Assembly (NCBI GenBank): GCA_000151295.1 | Contig: GG745375.1 | Span: 233,131 to 297,130 of the forward strand | DNA: 64,000 nucleotides | Direction: 5' to 3' | From: Allomyces macrogynus ATCC 38327 | Lineage: Eukaryota > Blastocladiomycota > Blastocladiomycetes > Blastocladiales > Blastocladiaceae | Part shown: positions 23,346 to 34,859 of the stretch, piece by piece | Position numbering within the stretch: position 1 is the stretch's first letter | How the letters are laid out: every line of letters starts with the position of its first letter | Made by a program: the position numbers and the translations under genes | The notes under the pieces: model-generated | What the model saw: only the letters and a program-made list of their open reading frames with translations | Databases searched by the model: none | Told to the model about the DNA's origin: nothing

Positions 23346-24691
23346 TTTCAGAGGCGGGGGATCGCGGATCACGGGGCGGCGGGAATCGTGGCAAGGGGGC
23401 GGGAGTGCGCAGGCCGCAGGGAAGCAAGGGAGCAAGCAGGTGGGGGGACGAGGATATTCACGACGACGACGACGACGACGACGACGGCGACCGGCAGCGG
23501 CGACGAGGGCGATGAGTTGGATGTCGGAGGGGCGCGACTAAGCACGCAGATTGAGGAATCAGTCGCATGAATAGCGTCATTTCGCGAAACAATATGGCGC
23601 GCTCGGCACGTGCCACGACGCGGTCACGTGGATTGCTGCCAACAGAGCGCATCCTCGCCGGCCGCTGTCACCTCTCGAGCACTCGCAGCACGCCAGCTGG
23701 CCGGCGCGGCGACGGCGCGGACGGCGTATCGGTCAGGCAGGTCATCGCATCGCAGCTCTGTCCGCGGCGACGCGGCGTGGCGGCAGGGCCAGCACCCTGG
23801 CCAGACAGTGCCTCCGGTCTGACAGCGAGCAAGGACAAGGTCAGGCAATGGGTGGTCGTCACTCAATCGCGGCCTCGTATCAGCCCCAGCGCCGTGACGC
23901 CCGTGACGGCCGCGGCGCTGACATTGGCAGCGGGCATCACGGTCAGCATGTCGTGCAGGTCGGTGTGCGCGCTGTCGTGGTGTCTAGGGACTGCCTCATG
24001 CCAAGACGAAGCGATGCTGGCGTGTTTGGCCGCGTCTTGTCGGGTCTTGTCGTCGTTTCCTATTGCCCAGCTCGTCTTCCACTCCACCGACAGCCCATCG
24101 CGCCGCGCGCTCCATCGCCTTTGGCAACGCACCCGCACTCCCCGCACAGTCTTGCCTGAGCCCGCTGCAAGCGTTTGTGAAGGCGCGCCCGCCTGCGTCG
24201 TGCAGCGTCGCGTGCAAGTCGACCCGCATCGACTGCGAGCCAGCATCAGCACCACCAACACCAACCAACTCGACCTTGAACACTCGAACACGGCCCTTGC
24301 ACGGTCCTGCCCATCCCTGCAGCAAGCACCGCCCCGGCCTGCGTGACCCAAGTCGCGTGCTCGTATTTACACGACCGCCGTGCGCGCCCTGCACGCACCA
24401 GCGCTCCGACAGAACCGACAAGCCGGCCAAGCGACCGCACCAGCAAATCCAGCACGCAACCGCGCCCTCAAGCCAGGCAATCTTGGTCGCAGCAAGTTCC
24501 CACCGCACGGGGCTTCGTCGCTTCGTCTTCGACTCATTTCGTCTCGGCCTCCCCGCGCCATCGTCGTCGGCGCCCTGCGCGCCGTGACTCGCTCGCCGCC
24601 CTCCTTTCCCTCCGTCGATACAAGCTCAACGCACCCCCGCACCCCGAATCCGGCCGGCGGCCACTACCTCTCCACCCACACCACCTTCACC
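23346..24691. other. Divergent promoter region, SAXO / ATG1, with a CGA microsatellite
   Basis: About 1.35 kb. A (CGA)8 run lies at 23461-23485. Open frames on both strands overlap each other, have Arg/Pro/Ala-rich content and no motif I recognise; I support none of them as genes. Confidence 0.45.
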
Positions 24692-27600
24692 ATGGCCGAC
24701 CCCATCCGGCCCGCTGCCGTCCCGCCGTTGCCGGCGCCACCACCGCCCGCCGCCGCGGCCGTCGTGACCGTGCGCCCTCCCACCGCCCCGAGCACCGACG
24801 CAAATACAACCCAACTCGTGCTCGACCGGTACCAGATCCGCGACGAAATCGGCCGCGGGTCCTTTGCCACCGTCTACCGCGCCGTCGACGGGCACTCTTC
24901 CACGGCGCGCGTCGTCGCCATCAAGGCCATCCCGCTCGCCAAGCTCACGCGCAAGCTGCTCGCCAACCTGCACTCGGAAATCGAGATCCTGCGCAAGCTC
25001 GCGGCCTTACACCACCCGAATATCGTGAACCTCGTCGACTGGGAGCGGCACGAGGCGCGCAAGCACGTGTACTTGGTCATGGACTGGTGCGAGTGGGGTG
25101 ATTTGGCCGCGTTTCTCAGGAAACACACGAAGCGCGCCGGTGGGCCACTTGCCGATGCCGCGAGCTTGCATGCCTGGGCACAGGCGACTGTCAGGGACCC
25201 GACGTCCTTGGCCGTGGGGCACCCTCATGCGATGCCCGTTGGTGGGCGGTGGGGCGGGATATACCACCCGTTTGCCATGTACCTGCTGGGCCAGCTCGGT
25301 ACGGTTCACTATTGTTCTCGGAAACTTGATTCTCCCAGCGTTGCACGAATTTCAAGTCACTGACTCTGCTTGTCCGCATTTCCGTCGTTCGGTCAATAGT
25401 GAGCGCGCTCGAGTTCCTCCACCGGCACTCGCTCATGCACCGCGACCTCAAGCCGCAGAACCTGCTCCTGACCCCGCCGTCCCTCCCTTCCGCCGCACGC
25501 GCCGCATCCGCGGGCTTCTCCCCGCTATTCCCCGTCACCGCTCAACACGCCGCGCGCTTCCTGTCGCCCGAGGACCTTGACGACGCGAGCGACACGGCAT
25601 CCGTCACGACCGCCCTACAACTCCTCCCGCGCCTTCCCGACGTGAAACTCGCGGATTTCGGGTTCGCGCGGTACCTGCCCACCCCCACCTCGCTCGCCGA
25701 AACCCTGTGCGGGTCGCCGCTGTATATGGCGCCCGAAATCCTGCGGTACGAAAAATACGACCAAAAGGCCGACCTCTGGTCGGTCGGCGTGATCCTCTAC
25801 GAGCTGTGGTTTGGCCGAGTGCCCTACCGCGCGCAAAACCATATCGAGATCCTGCGCAAGATCGAGCGCGGGCGCGACCACGTGCGGTTCCCGCGCGGCG
25901 TCTTGCCGCCGTTGCACGCACCGGCCCCACCGCCGGCGGCGCCCGCAGACGTTGCCCGTTCCGCACCGTCCGCGAGCGTTCTTTCACCGAATACCGACGA
26001 CACGCCGGTCCTCCCGGGCTTACCGCCGCAGTACGTCGCGCACGAAGAGTACGATCTCGTCACGCACCTGTTGCGACAAATCCCGTCCCACCGCATGTCG
26101 CTCGCGGCGTTCTTTGCACACCCGGTCGTTGTCGAGGCGCGCAATTTGGCGGATTCGGTCGCGCACTGGCGCGCCAACGCGTACGGCACGCCCGCGCCGG
26201 GACCCCGCGCGCCAGTCCCGCGGCACCCGGTCCCGAGAATCGACGCGTCCGTGCTCGCGTCGCGCCGGATGCATGCGACCCCGCCACCGCCGTCGTCGTC
26301 GGCGACTCCACCGCCGCCCGCCGCACGTGTGCCGGTGCCCGTGGTCCCGCCACGCGCGAGTGTCCCGCCGCCGCCCGCCTCGGCACCGATTCCGATCGGG
26401 GCCCCGCGCTCGATCCCGGCACCCGTGGCGCGGCACGTGCGTCCGACGTCGATGTCGCCGTCGCCGCCGCACGGCACCGCGGGCGGTGCGGGTGCTTCTG
26501 GGGGGAGGCCCATGTCGCTCCCAGCGGAACCGACGTGGGCGATGCGCGATGCGGCCAGCGGTGCGGATGCGAGACGCGCGTCGGCTGCGGCCGCGCTCGC
26601 GCCCGTGCGTACCGCCACCACCGCCGCGATCGCCACGGGAACGTCGCGGTTCCAAGTTGTTCCGAGCCCGACGTCACCGACAGTCAATACCGGTGGTACG
26701 GGCGGTACGGCGTTTGGCGGAATCACCCCGCCGCCCGCGGCCGTCGCGAGCGCAGTCCCGCCGCCGATCCCGGCCCCGCCCGCGGCAACCGCCGCTGCCG
26801 TCGCGTTGGCCGAGGCCGTGGGCATGCGCAAGGTCCCGTCGGTCGGACAAATGATCCTGAACCGTAAGACGCCCGCGACCACCGTCTCGGCGCCATCAAG
26901 CCCGACAACCCCGGCTCCGTCGCCGTCGCCGCAGGCCGAGTCGTCCCCATCGATGCTGGCCATTGAGAGGGAGTACATTGTGATCGACCGCGACGCGCTG
27001 CATTCCCCACCGCCGGACCCCGGCCGGCGCCCCTCGACAACGGCCGCCCTGGCGCGGCGCGGGTCCAGTTCGTCGACAACGACCGGGACGCCGCCGCAGG
27101 GAATGAGCATGTCGGCGGCCGACCGCCGGCGCTCCTCGCTCGCGCTCCTCGGGATGGTCGGGAAATGGGCGTGGTCGGCCGCCGTTGGCGCGGCCAAGTC
27201 GGCTACCGGCACGTCCGCCGCGTCTCCCTTGCGGACGGGCAGTTCCTCGCCGCGCCCTTCCGCGTCGCGGTCGGTGTCGGCGGCCGACATGCCCGACTTT
27301 GATCCGACCCCAAGTGTACCGACGTTCCCGGCGCCCCGCTCGGCCGACCCGCACGTGGTCGGCGTGCTCGCGCACGTGCAGCGGCACGCAAGGCAGGCGT
27401 GGGCCGTGGCCGTGTTGGTCGCGCCGCGCGCGAGTGCCGCGTTGGTGACCTATGAAGTGGACGAGGTGGATGCGTTGACGAAAATGGCGGTCGCGATTAT
27501 TCGGGCGGGGCTGGGCACGCTGCGCAAGTTTTTGGCGGATGTCAGGGTTGGGAAGGGGGCCGCGCCGGCGCTCTGGCAGTTTGTCGCGGATGAAGAAGAA

Positions 27601-28437
27601 GATGGGAAGGGGATGGGAGGGACGGGAGGGGTGGGGGAGGAGCCCTTGGTCCCGGCGGCGGAGACGCGGCACTTGCTTGCGGTCGCCGAGTACCTCCGCC
27701 GCCTGCAAGATGTCTTGGTCGCGCAGCAGACGCGCGTGCACCAGGCGGTTCCGCCGCCGCGCTCCGCGTCCGCGACACAGTTGACGACCACTGTCTCGGC
27801 CGACCGGATCGTTTTCGCTGAAGCCGTACAACTTGCGCTCCGCGCGACTGCCACCCCCACCAACGCCCCACCCGCCTCGTCGTGGCCCGCGCACGCAACC
27901 ACCGCGACGCCGCCGACCCCCGTTGGGCCCGGCGGGATCCCGAACCCAAGTTCGCAAGCACCGTCTGCTGCCGACCGCACGCACGCCGCGCAGACGGCGC
28001 TCTACCTGTTCGAAGCCATCTTGGCTGTCGCGCCCAATGACCCGCCGTCCCCGCGCGCCGCCGCGTCGGACGAGTGGGCCGCGGGGGTACTGCTCGATGC
28101 GTCGGCAGATGGTGCCGCCACGAGTGAAGCCGGCGCGCGGGGGCTGTCGGATTCGGAACTCGTGTCGGTAACCATGTACGTCACGGATTTGAGTAATCAG
28201 CTCGTTGCGCTCGAGGCAGCCGCGGCGGCGGCGGTCGCGAATGTGGATCCAGGGGCGGCGGCGGGGAACGAGTGGGAAATGCCCATGGCTGCACGCCCGG
28301 AACGCCGAAGTGCGACCGCGATCGCGGCAGCGACGGTGTTGGATGATCCGCCGGTTGTGGTCGGGTTTGTGCCGCGTGCGGCCGCTGGCGGTGCCGAGGG
28401 GGTGCGCGACTCGCCGACGTCGTCGACGCTGCTGTAA
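24692..28437 (+). CDS. ATG1: Autophagy-initiating Ser/Thr kinase ATG1 (ULK family)
   Basis: 1,214 residues in two exons, 24692-25298 and 25400-28437 (101-nt intron), joined as [17 protein letters not shown]-terminal kinase domain: GRGSFATVY glycine loop, VAIK lysine K78, HRDLKPQN (about 216-223), [10 protein letters not shown], and the ATG1-typical [20 protein letters not shown] and [13 protein letters not shown]. The middle (about 480-860) is disordered, Pro/Ser/Ala-rich. The C-terminal part ([15 protein letters not shown] onward) fits the tandem MIT domains that bind ATG13. ATG1 phosphorylates early autophagy factors at the phagophore assembly site. An insertion of about 30 residues (near [18 protein letters not shown]) sits between the kinase lobes where ATG1 normally has a short loop. 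It contains no acceptor site, so it appears to be coding. A second insertion precedes [11 protein letters not shown]. Confidence 0.92.
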
Positions 28438-29646
28438 GGCAGGCGGCCGTCGCGCTCCGTTCCACGTCGCGAAGGTCGAGGGTCGAGGAGCAGGTGGGTG
28501 GGTGGACTTTGGGAAAGGCATTTGTGAATTTCTTTTTTTTTCTTTCCAACAGTGCTCAAGGACCGGACCGGCGCGGATGGGGACACGGACGCGGTTGGTG
28601 GATGAGATGGGTCGGTCCGTTTGTACAGGCATTTTAATAGTGGATGCATGCTAGGTGGATGGACGGTGGGTGGTTGGAGCACGAGGCTCCCAGAATCGTC
28701 TTGGCCATCCACCGTTCGTGGTGGTCCCGGATCGCACGACTCCGGTGGAAGCGTGCGTGTCGCGGGCATACCGTTCCCATGGATCGGAGCGCGTCGCAAA
28801 ACGGCCGGCCGCCTTCCATCACATCCCCATCACCATGCGGAAGTGCCCTCGCGGCCACAAACGCAACGACAACAATGGGCGCGGCAGGGTCCTTGCACGA
28901 ACGACACGGAACCTCGCGCATCCATTTCATTTTCGTTCCCATCCCGTACAAACTTGACGAAATTGGTCGGCTCGACACTTGTCCCTGCACCACTGTCGTC
29001 GCCATGCTTGTCCGTCAGCTGAGCCCATGCAGATCCCTCTCCCACAGTATGGCGTCTCGCGCGTTTCGGCAAACCACCGTGCCCTGCTGCAGCCAGGCGG
29101 AGCTGCGGGCGCAGCCATGTCCGCATCTCAACGAAGAGCCAGCCGCGTGCGTCATGGACCCCTCAACAGGGGACAAACACGCGTCTCGCACTTCCGCACA
29201 GCTCGCGCGCAGCCGCTGCGGTCCGGTGCGTGCATGCACACTGAGCGGGCCGCAGCACCTGCCAACGAAGCGCGTTGGCACCGACGAACGGATTTGTTGA
29301 GCAGTGATGGACACGAATGCGACGCGCTTTGCTTTGCGTTTGGACTCGAACGCGTCCGCGTCCGCGTCTGCGTTCCCGCGAGGCATGCAGGCGCACGTCG
29401 TCGATGAGGTTCGGTGCCCCAAACGCGTGCGCGCGCGCGGCGCGCCGTTGCGGTCCTGGGCTGCGGCGCGCCGCGGGTCATGAGCAGACGCCACGAGTTG
29501 CCTGAGTGGTTGGAGCTGGTCGCCACCACCAAAGGTCGAGCCTTGACTCGCGGCGCGTTTCGCGTCCCCAACGACGCGATCCGACGCGCCGTCGCGCGGC
29601 CGCGGTACAAATACCCGGGGCGCCGTCGTTCCAGAGGTTCACCATC
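28438..29646. other. Intergenic, ATG1 to QSQ-A
   Basis: About 1.2 kb. It contains the ATG1 3' flank (with a T-rich stretch near 28535) and the QSQ-A promoter. A weak TATA-like tacaaata lies near 29606. No gene supported; open frames on both strands lack recognisable content. Confidence 0.4.
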
Positions 29647-29688
29647 CATCGCATCGCATCGCATCGCATCGCATCGCATCGCATCGCA
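29647..29688 (+). repeat. CATCG pentanucleotide microsatellite in the QSQ-A leader
   Basis: Eight uninterrupted CATCG units end about 55 bp before the QSQ-A start codon. The paralogous leader in the inverted repeat has only gcatcgcatc at the same place, so this array expanded after the genes split. A run of caaccaaac units follows. Confidence 0.8.
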
Positions 29689-29741
29689 ACCTCGCATCCC
29701 TCGCACATCTCCACCAACCAAACCAACCAAACCAACCAACC

Positions 29742-31202
29742 ATGTCGGCCGCCGTTCAAGCCCAGTCGCAGTACCAGTCGCAGTGGGGTGTCGGCTCCGG
29801 GTCGCAGTCTCAGTACCAGTCGCAATCACAGTCGCAGTACGGCGATCATGGCGCGCAGTACCAAGGCCAGTCGCAGAGTCAGTACCAGTCCGGCTCCGGC
29901 ACGCAGTCGCAATCGCAGTCGCAGTCGCAGTACCAGTCGGGCGATCACGGATCGCAGTACCAAGGCCAGAGCCAGAGTCAGTACCAGTCGGGCGACGGCG
30001 GTGCGCAGTACCAGGGCCAGTCGCAGTCGCAATATCAGTCGGGCCACACCGGCCATAACTCGGTCGATCAATACCAGTCACAGGTACGCGTCGTGTTGCC
30101 TTACTCTATCTACCCATTCGCGATCATTGATGCCCACTTTTGATTTTTTTTTTCTTCTCGTGCGCGTTTCTAGAGTCAGTACCAAAGCCAGTCGGGCCAC
30201 GACGGCGCTCAGTACCAGGCGCAGAGCCAGAGCCAGTACCAATCGGGCGATCACGGCTCGCAGTACCAAGGGCAGAGCCAGAGTCAGTACCAGTCGGGCG
30301 ATCACGGCGCGCAGTACCAAGGCCAGAGTCAGAGTCAGTACCAGTCGGGCCATGGTGGGCACAACTCGGTCGATCAATACCAGTCGCAGGTGCGTGTTGT
30401 GTCGCCTCTACTCCCTCCAATACTTTTCTGATCGTCAATACTCACCAATCGCTATTCCGCACGCGTTTATAGAGCCAGAGCCAGTACCAGTCGGGTGATC
30501 ACGGCGCGCAGTCGCAATCCCAGGGCCAAAGCCAGTCGCAGTGGGGTGACCACGGCGCGCAGTCGCAGTCGCAGAGCCAGTACCAGTCGCAGTACGGCCA
30601 TGATGGCGCTCAGTACCAGGGCCAGAGCCAGGGCCAATACCAGTCGGGCGATGCGGGCGCTCAGTCGCAGTACCAGGGCCAATCGCAGTCGCAGTGGGGC
30701 CAGGATGCGGGTTACCAGGCGCAGTCGCAGAGCCAGTCGCAGTGGGGCCATGGCGGACACAACTCGGTCGACCAGTTCCAGGCGCAGGTGCGTTTGATTT
30801 GAAATTTGATCTCTCGATCCGCGCGCTCGATCTGAACACTCACTACCCCTATTTTCGCCCTTTCTCTCCCTGATGTAGAGCCAGTCACAGTCGCAGTGGG
30901 GTCACGATGCGGGTTACCAAGCGCAGTCGCAGGCTCAGTCGCAATCGCAGTGGGGCCATGACCATGGTGCCGACGCGTTCCAGTCGCAGGCGCAGAGCCA
31001 GTCGCAGTGGGGCCATGGCGGCGACGCGTTCCAGTCGCAGTACCAGTCGCAATCGCAGTCCGACTGGGGCCACAACCATGGCGACATTTTCCAGTCGCAG
31101 GCGCAGTCGCAGTCGCAGTGGAACGCGGACGGCGGGTACCAGGCACAGCACCAGGACCAGTCGCAGTACGTGATTGACCACAGCCACGGCGGCTGCTTCT
31201 AA
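29742..31202 (+). CDS. QSQ-A: Gln/Ser/Tyr-rich repeat protein, prion-like composition
   Basis: 398 residues in four exons: 29742-30083, 30174-30389, 30473-30787 and 30879-31202 (introns 90, 83 and 91 nt). Every intron is phase 0. Every internal exon begins with Ser-Gln, and exons 1-3 end in GHNSVDQ(Y/F)Q(S/A)Q. The body is built from SQSQYQSG, DHGAQYQGQ, SQSQWGHD and, towards the end, DAFQSQAQ units. There are few charged residues except Asp and His, and almost no Lys, Leu or Pro. The last exon ends GYQAQHQDQSQYVIDHSHGGCF-stop. No signal peptide or membrane helix, so a cytosolic or nuclear protein is expected. The composition resembles prion-like, condensate-forming domains (FUS-type Q/S/Y/G). 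I know of no named family; function unknown. Confidence 0.8.
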
Positions 31203-32473
31203 GCGGTCGACGACGCGTGGTGACAGCCGCAGGCTGTCCGCGCACAGTTTGGCGAGGCGCGGTGCCCGGCGGCGGCGGCGAGAGGAACGTGAAGAACGGG
31301 CAACGTAGCAAAGGGTGACGAGAAAGTGGAAGGAGGATGAGGTTCGACCATCATGCACATTTTGTGAATATTCAATCCGCAATCAATTGCGCCTTGCGCG
31401 CTTTTTCATCCTATTTTTAGCCTGCTCTTGCATTTGAGCGACGCTGATAAGCGGTACAGCTCATTCGCAGCAGCAGCGAGCAGCAGCTGAGAATCGATCG
31501 CTTGATGGCAACGTTCAGCTTGACCTTTTCATTTTGGCTGTATTAACGCCCACTCTCGAGAGCAAACAAGCTCGATAGTCTAATTCATAAATTGTCTACA
31601 TGGCAATTTCAGATATATTCGCGGTGTTAACAGATCGAAAAAACAGAGTCAATGGAGCCCCACTTCGCGCGTGATGCACTGGCGCGAGGCGACATTCATG
31701 GAGCAAGTCCTCGCCCAGGCCATCGTGCGTCAGGGAGAAGGAAGTGCGGCCCACAATCACTCGGGATGCAGCCGCTACCGCTCACGTTACAGCCGCTGTT
31801 GTAGACCCTCTTCCCCGAGCGGTCAGGAGCGGGAAAGAGAGAGTCATAAGTGAGTCAGGGATACCCGACTTTCCGCGGACGGAGGGAACGCGATCAGACG
31901 GCAATCAACACGCGGACGAGAAAGCAGCCGCACAAATCTGAGTCGAGCGACGATTTGCGATGATAGGGGCCAGTGACACGTGCGCACAGCTGCAAACACG
32001 CCCTGGCCGAACCCGTCGATGACGAAGAAGCAGCGTGCAAGGTTGGACCGTGCCAATCTCGCCGCGGCTTGAGCCGCTGGACGTCTCCGCGCCTTCTCCA
32101 CCCGGTTTAGCCGTCGAATTCCCGCTGGATAATTGTCGGAGCCGGGCGCGGATGGAATGTTCACGGCCTTCACGGGACAGTCTCAACCGTGGGTGTACGC
32201 TTTGAGCTGATTCGTACAGTTTGTGGTTTTCGTTTTTTTTTTTCGTTAAGGACTTGTCTTTGGGCGCCAGCAGCCGTGCGGGTGTCTGGTTCTGACAGAT
32301 CCTATGCTGGCCTCACGTGTTCATGGGATGGCAGCCGTCCGCTGGAGACATCTGGCTGCACAATTTGACAACATAAACGAGACTTTTCATCACGAAGCCA
32401 AGGCCTCAAGACCACAAAAAAACCGTCTTGCACGCTTCTGTTTGCGATCATATGCGACTGGCGAGTTTATTTG
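31203..32473. other. Intergenic, AT-richer stretch outside the left arm
   Basis: About 1.27 kb. The part from 31360 to 31650 is clearly richer in A+T than its surroundings. A T-tract lies near 32235. No gene supported. The final few bases (from 32467) supply the last codon and stop of the left 207-residue gene. Confidence 0.4.
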
Positions 32474-33090
32474 CGCATCCGCAGAACCATGCCTGGATTC
32501 ATCCCAAGCCGCGACTTCCTGGCTGGCGGTGCCGTCACGTCCACGCGCGTGCCTGGTGCGACAAGCACGCCGCCGCGCACCTCCATCGTCCCCATTTTGA
32601 ACCGGACGGCGACCATGGTCTCGCTCGACACGTCGTTGGTGGCGCGGAGCGTTTCGCCCTGAGCGACAACGTGCCAAGTCGTACCGTCGACTGTCACGTC
32701 CATGGCCGAGTTGGTCGCGTGGACGCTGATGGTATTGCGCGCGTCCAGCTCGGCCGCGGTCGGCGCGTCGACGAGGTCAAACATGGCGAGCAGAATGGGC
32801 TCATCCTTGGCGACGCGGTAAACCTCGACTTGCGCTGCCGCGGGAACGTAGCACCCGACCGTCGCTCCATCCGCCGCGCGCGCGTACACACACAACCAGT
32901 CCTGCGTTGCCGCAAAATCGTGCTCGGTGCCTGGATGGAGCGTGTGCCACGCGGACGCTGGGACCGAGCTGGGCTTCGTCGTGGCGGAAACCAGCACGGT
33001 GATGCTCGCGTCCGTGGAGTTCGTGACCCGGATCGTGTCGGGCGTGTCGATGGCAAAGAACCGTAGCTTGGCGGGAGCAGACGTGGTCAT
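32467..33090 (-). CDS. 207-residue protein of unknown function, left copy
   Basis: Single exon. The ATG at 33090 is preceded by gccaag; the open frame extends eight codons further but only through a TTG. Two tandem beta-rich halves are visible: DTIRVTNSTDASITVLVS with WHTLHPGTEHDF, and NTISVHATNSAMDVTVDG with WHVVAQGETLRATND. This suggests a duplicated beta-sandwich. The tail is basic (ARKSRLGMNPGMVLRMRK). No signal peptide or membrane helix. The arm ends inside the third-last codon: this copy ends Arg-Lys-TAA and the right copy Arg-Arg-TGA. I do not recognise the family. It lies downstream of, and in the same direction as, QSQ-B. Confidence 0.7.
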   Translation of the reverse strand: MTTSAPAKLRFFAIDTPDTIRVTNSTDASITVLVSATTKPSSVPASAWHTLHPGTEHDFAATQDWLCVYARAADGATVGCYVPAAAQVEVYRVAKDEPILLAMFDLVDAPTAAELDARNTISVHATNSAMDVTVDGTTWHVVAQGETLRATNDVSSETMVAVRFKMGTMEVRGGVLVAPGTRVDVTAPPARKSRLGMNPGMVLRMRK

Positions 33091-33780
33091 CTTGGCGGCT
33101 TGGCGATTTGGCAAGGGACGGTGCGATAGCGCGGCGGGCGCGTGGGGCGCGTGGGGCGCGCGGTGTGGTGGAGAAGATGCAGCACCAGGGCGGCGTCCTT
33201 GTGGTGGAGAGCAAAGGCCGTTGGTAGTTCAAACCGAGTGTATGATCGTTCAGCCGAAGAGGACTTGGAAAGCGACGTACAGTGGAAGCGAGCGCCAACG
33301 AGTGGTGAAAGCTTGGCTCTTTTTGGATACGGCGCGAACCGTCCAATTATTTTGGCAACTGTGGAAGTCGGAACGACAGCAGAACGCGGTGCCGTTTGTG
33401 TCTCGGCGCGTGGTGAGGCCGACCGAGAGTAAATACGAAATGCAGTGGCAATCTGGTCTGCTTGTGCGTTCAAAGCAACAGTAACTGGCCCCGCTGATAC
33501 TCTTGATGCTCGCTCGCGTTATTGCTGGGCAAAACAAAGGAAGCACAGGCGCGTGGAAATCAGAAATTCGATTTGATTTGATTGAATTGGATGAGCAATG
33601 CTTCAAGATATGGTACAAAGGACAGATGCGACGCTCCACCTCAAGAGCGCCAGATGGTCCACTTACACGGTAAAAATCAGCGGCGCACTCACCAGAGCGG
33701 CCGTCCACGACCGCACGCGCGTGCGCGCGCGCGCTCCATGGCGTGCTTGCGCTAACGTCATGCAGCGACAGCGCTGCTGC
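33091..33780. other. Left arm: region between the QSQ-B stop and the 207-residue gene
   Basis: 690 bp, mirrored at 42278-42967. It holds the QSQ-B 3' flank, including a run of alternating purine/pyrimidine GC (about 33714-33735), and the promoter of the 207-residue gene. No TATA box or other gene seen. Confidence 0.45.
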
Positions 33781-34752
33781 TTAGAACGAGAACTGCGACT
33801 GGTCCTGGTGCTGCGCCTGGTACCCGGCGTGATCGTGGCCCGACTGGTACTGCGACTGAGCCTGCGACTGAGCCTGGAACGCGTCGCCACCATGGTGGCC
33901 ATGCTCGTACTGCGTCTGAGACTGCGACTGCGCCTGGAACGCGTCGCCGCCGTGACCGTGGCCGTACTGCGACTGCGACTGAGCCTGCGACTGGAACGCG
34001 TCGCCGCCATGGCCCCACTGCGACTGCGACTGAGCCTGCGACTGGAACGCGTCGCCGCCCTGGTTGTACTGCGCCTGGCTCTAGAAACGCGCGCGCGAGA
34101 ACAATGAAAAGTGAGCATCAATGGTCGCGAATGGGTGGAGAGAGTAGAGCAACGCGATGCAACGCGTACCTGCGCCTGGAACTGATCAACCGAGTTGTGC
34201 CCGCCGTGGCCAGCCTGGTACTGCGACTGGCTCTGCGATTGCGCCTGATACCCGGCGTCATGGCCCCACTGCGACTGGCTCTGCGATTGGCCCTGGTATT
34301 GTGCGCCATGGCCATGATCGCCCGACTGGTACTGCGACTGCGATTGGCCCTGGTACTGCGCGCCATCATGACCGGACTGGTACTGCGACTGCGATTGGCC
34401 CTGGTACTGCGCGCCATCATGACCGGACTGGTATTGGCTCTGCGACTGCGATTGCGACTGTGCGCCCGAACCGTGGCCCGACTGGCTCTGGTATTGCGAT
34501 TGGGATTGTGACTGCACGCCCGAACCGTGACCCGACTGGCTCTGGTACTGCGACTGCGACTGCGACTGCACGCCCGAGCCGTGGCCGGCCTGGTACTGGC
34601 TCTAGAACGAACAATACAACGCGAAAACGCGGTGGACAAGTGAGCGCGTGGTTCGCAGGGGGCGTCTTTGTCGCGACATGCGTCGATTCGAGTCGGCTGC
34701 GCCAAAGATTCCACACACGCACCTGCGATTGGCTTTGGTACGACGACGACAT
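33781..34752 (-). CDS. QSQ-B: Gln/Ser/Tyr-rich repeat protein, left-arm copy
   Basis: 253 residues in three exons, mirror image of the right copy: 34752-34723, 34601-34170 and 34080-33781. The first exon is only ten codons (MSSSYQSQSQ). Exon 2 has QSQSQYQSQSGHGSG and DGAQYQGQ repeats and ends GHNSVDQFQAQ. Exon 3 has GGDAFQ(S/A)QAQSQ units and ends GYQAQHQDQSQFSF-stop. All introns are phase 0, all donors are gtgcg or gtacg, and the acceptors are ttctag. It is paralogous to QSQ-A, lacking one exon module. The antisense frame is also open (Leu/Arg/Val repeats) but is a by-product of the CAG-rich sequence. TATA box at 34852-34859. Confidence 0.8.
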
Positions 34753-34851
34753 GTTGGTGGGAGGGGTAGGGGTGGGTGGAGAAGCTTGTGCTTGCAAGTT
34801 GGAAGATGCGATGCAATTTGATGAGGACCCAAAACTCGGCGGGGCTGTTGG

Positions 34852-34859
34852 CTTTTATA
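34852..34859 (-). promoter_or_regulatory. TATA box of QSQ-B, left copy
   Basis: TATAAAAG on the minus strand (gggtataaaagcc), about 100 bp upstream of the start codon at 34752. Exact mirror of the right-arm element. Confidence 0.75.

Noticed and set aside
31380..31650. AT-rich stretch as a replication origin or centromere part
   Set aside because: Composition alone is not evidence, and no consensus or repeat structure was seen.
33663..34511. Leu/Arg/Val-rich and Arg/Ser-rich repeat proteins overlapping the QSQ genes
   Set aside because: They are the other frames of CAG/TCG-rich repeats. Only the QSQ frame has a proper ATG after a TATA box, phase-consistent introns and a paralogue with the same structure.
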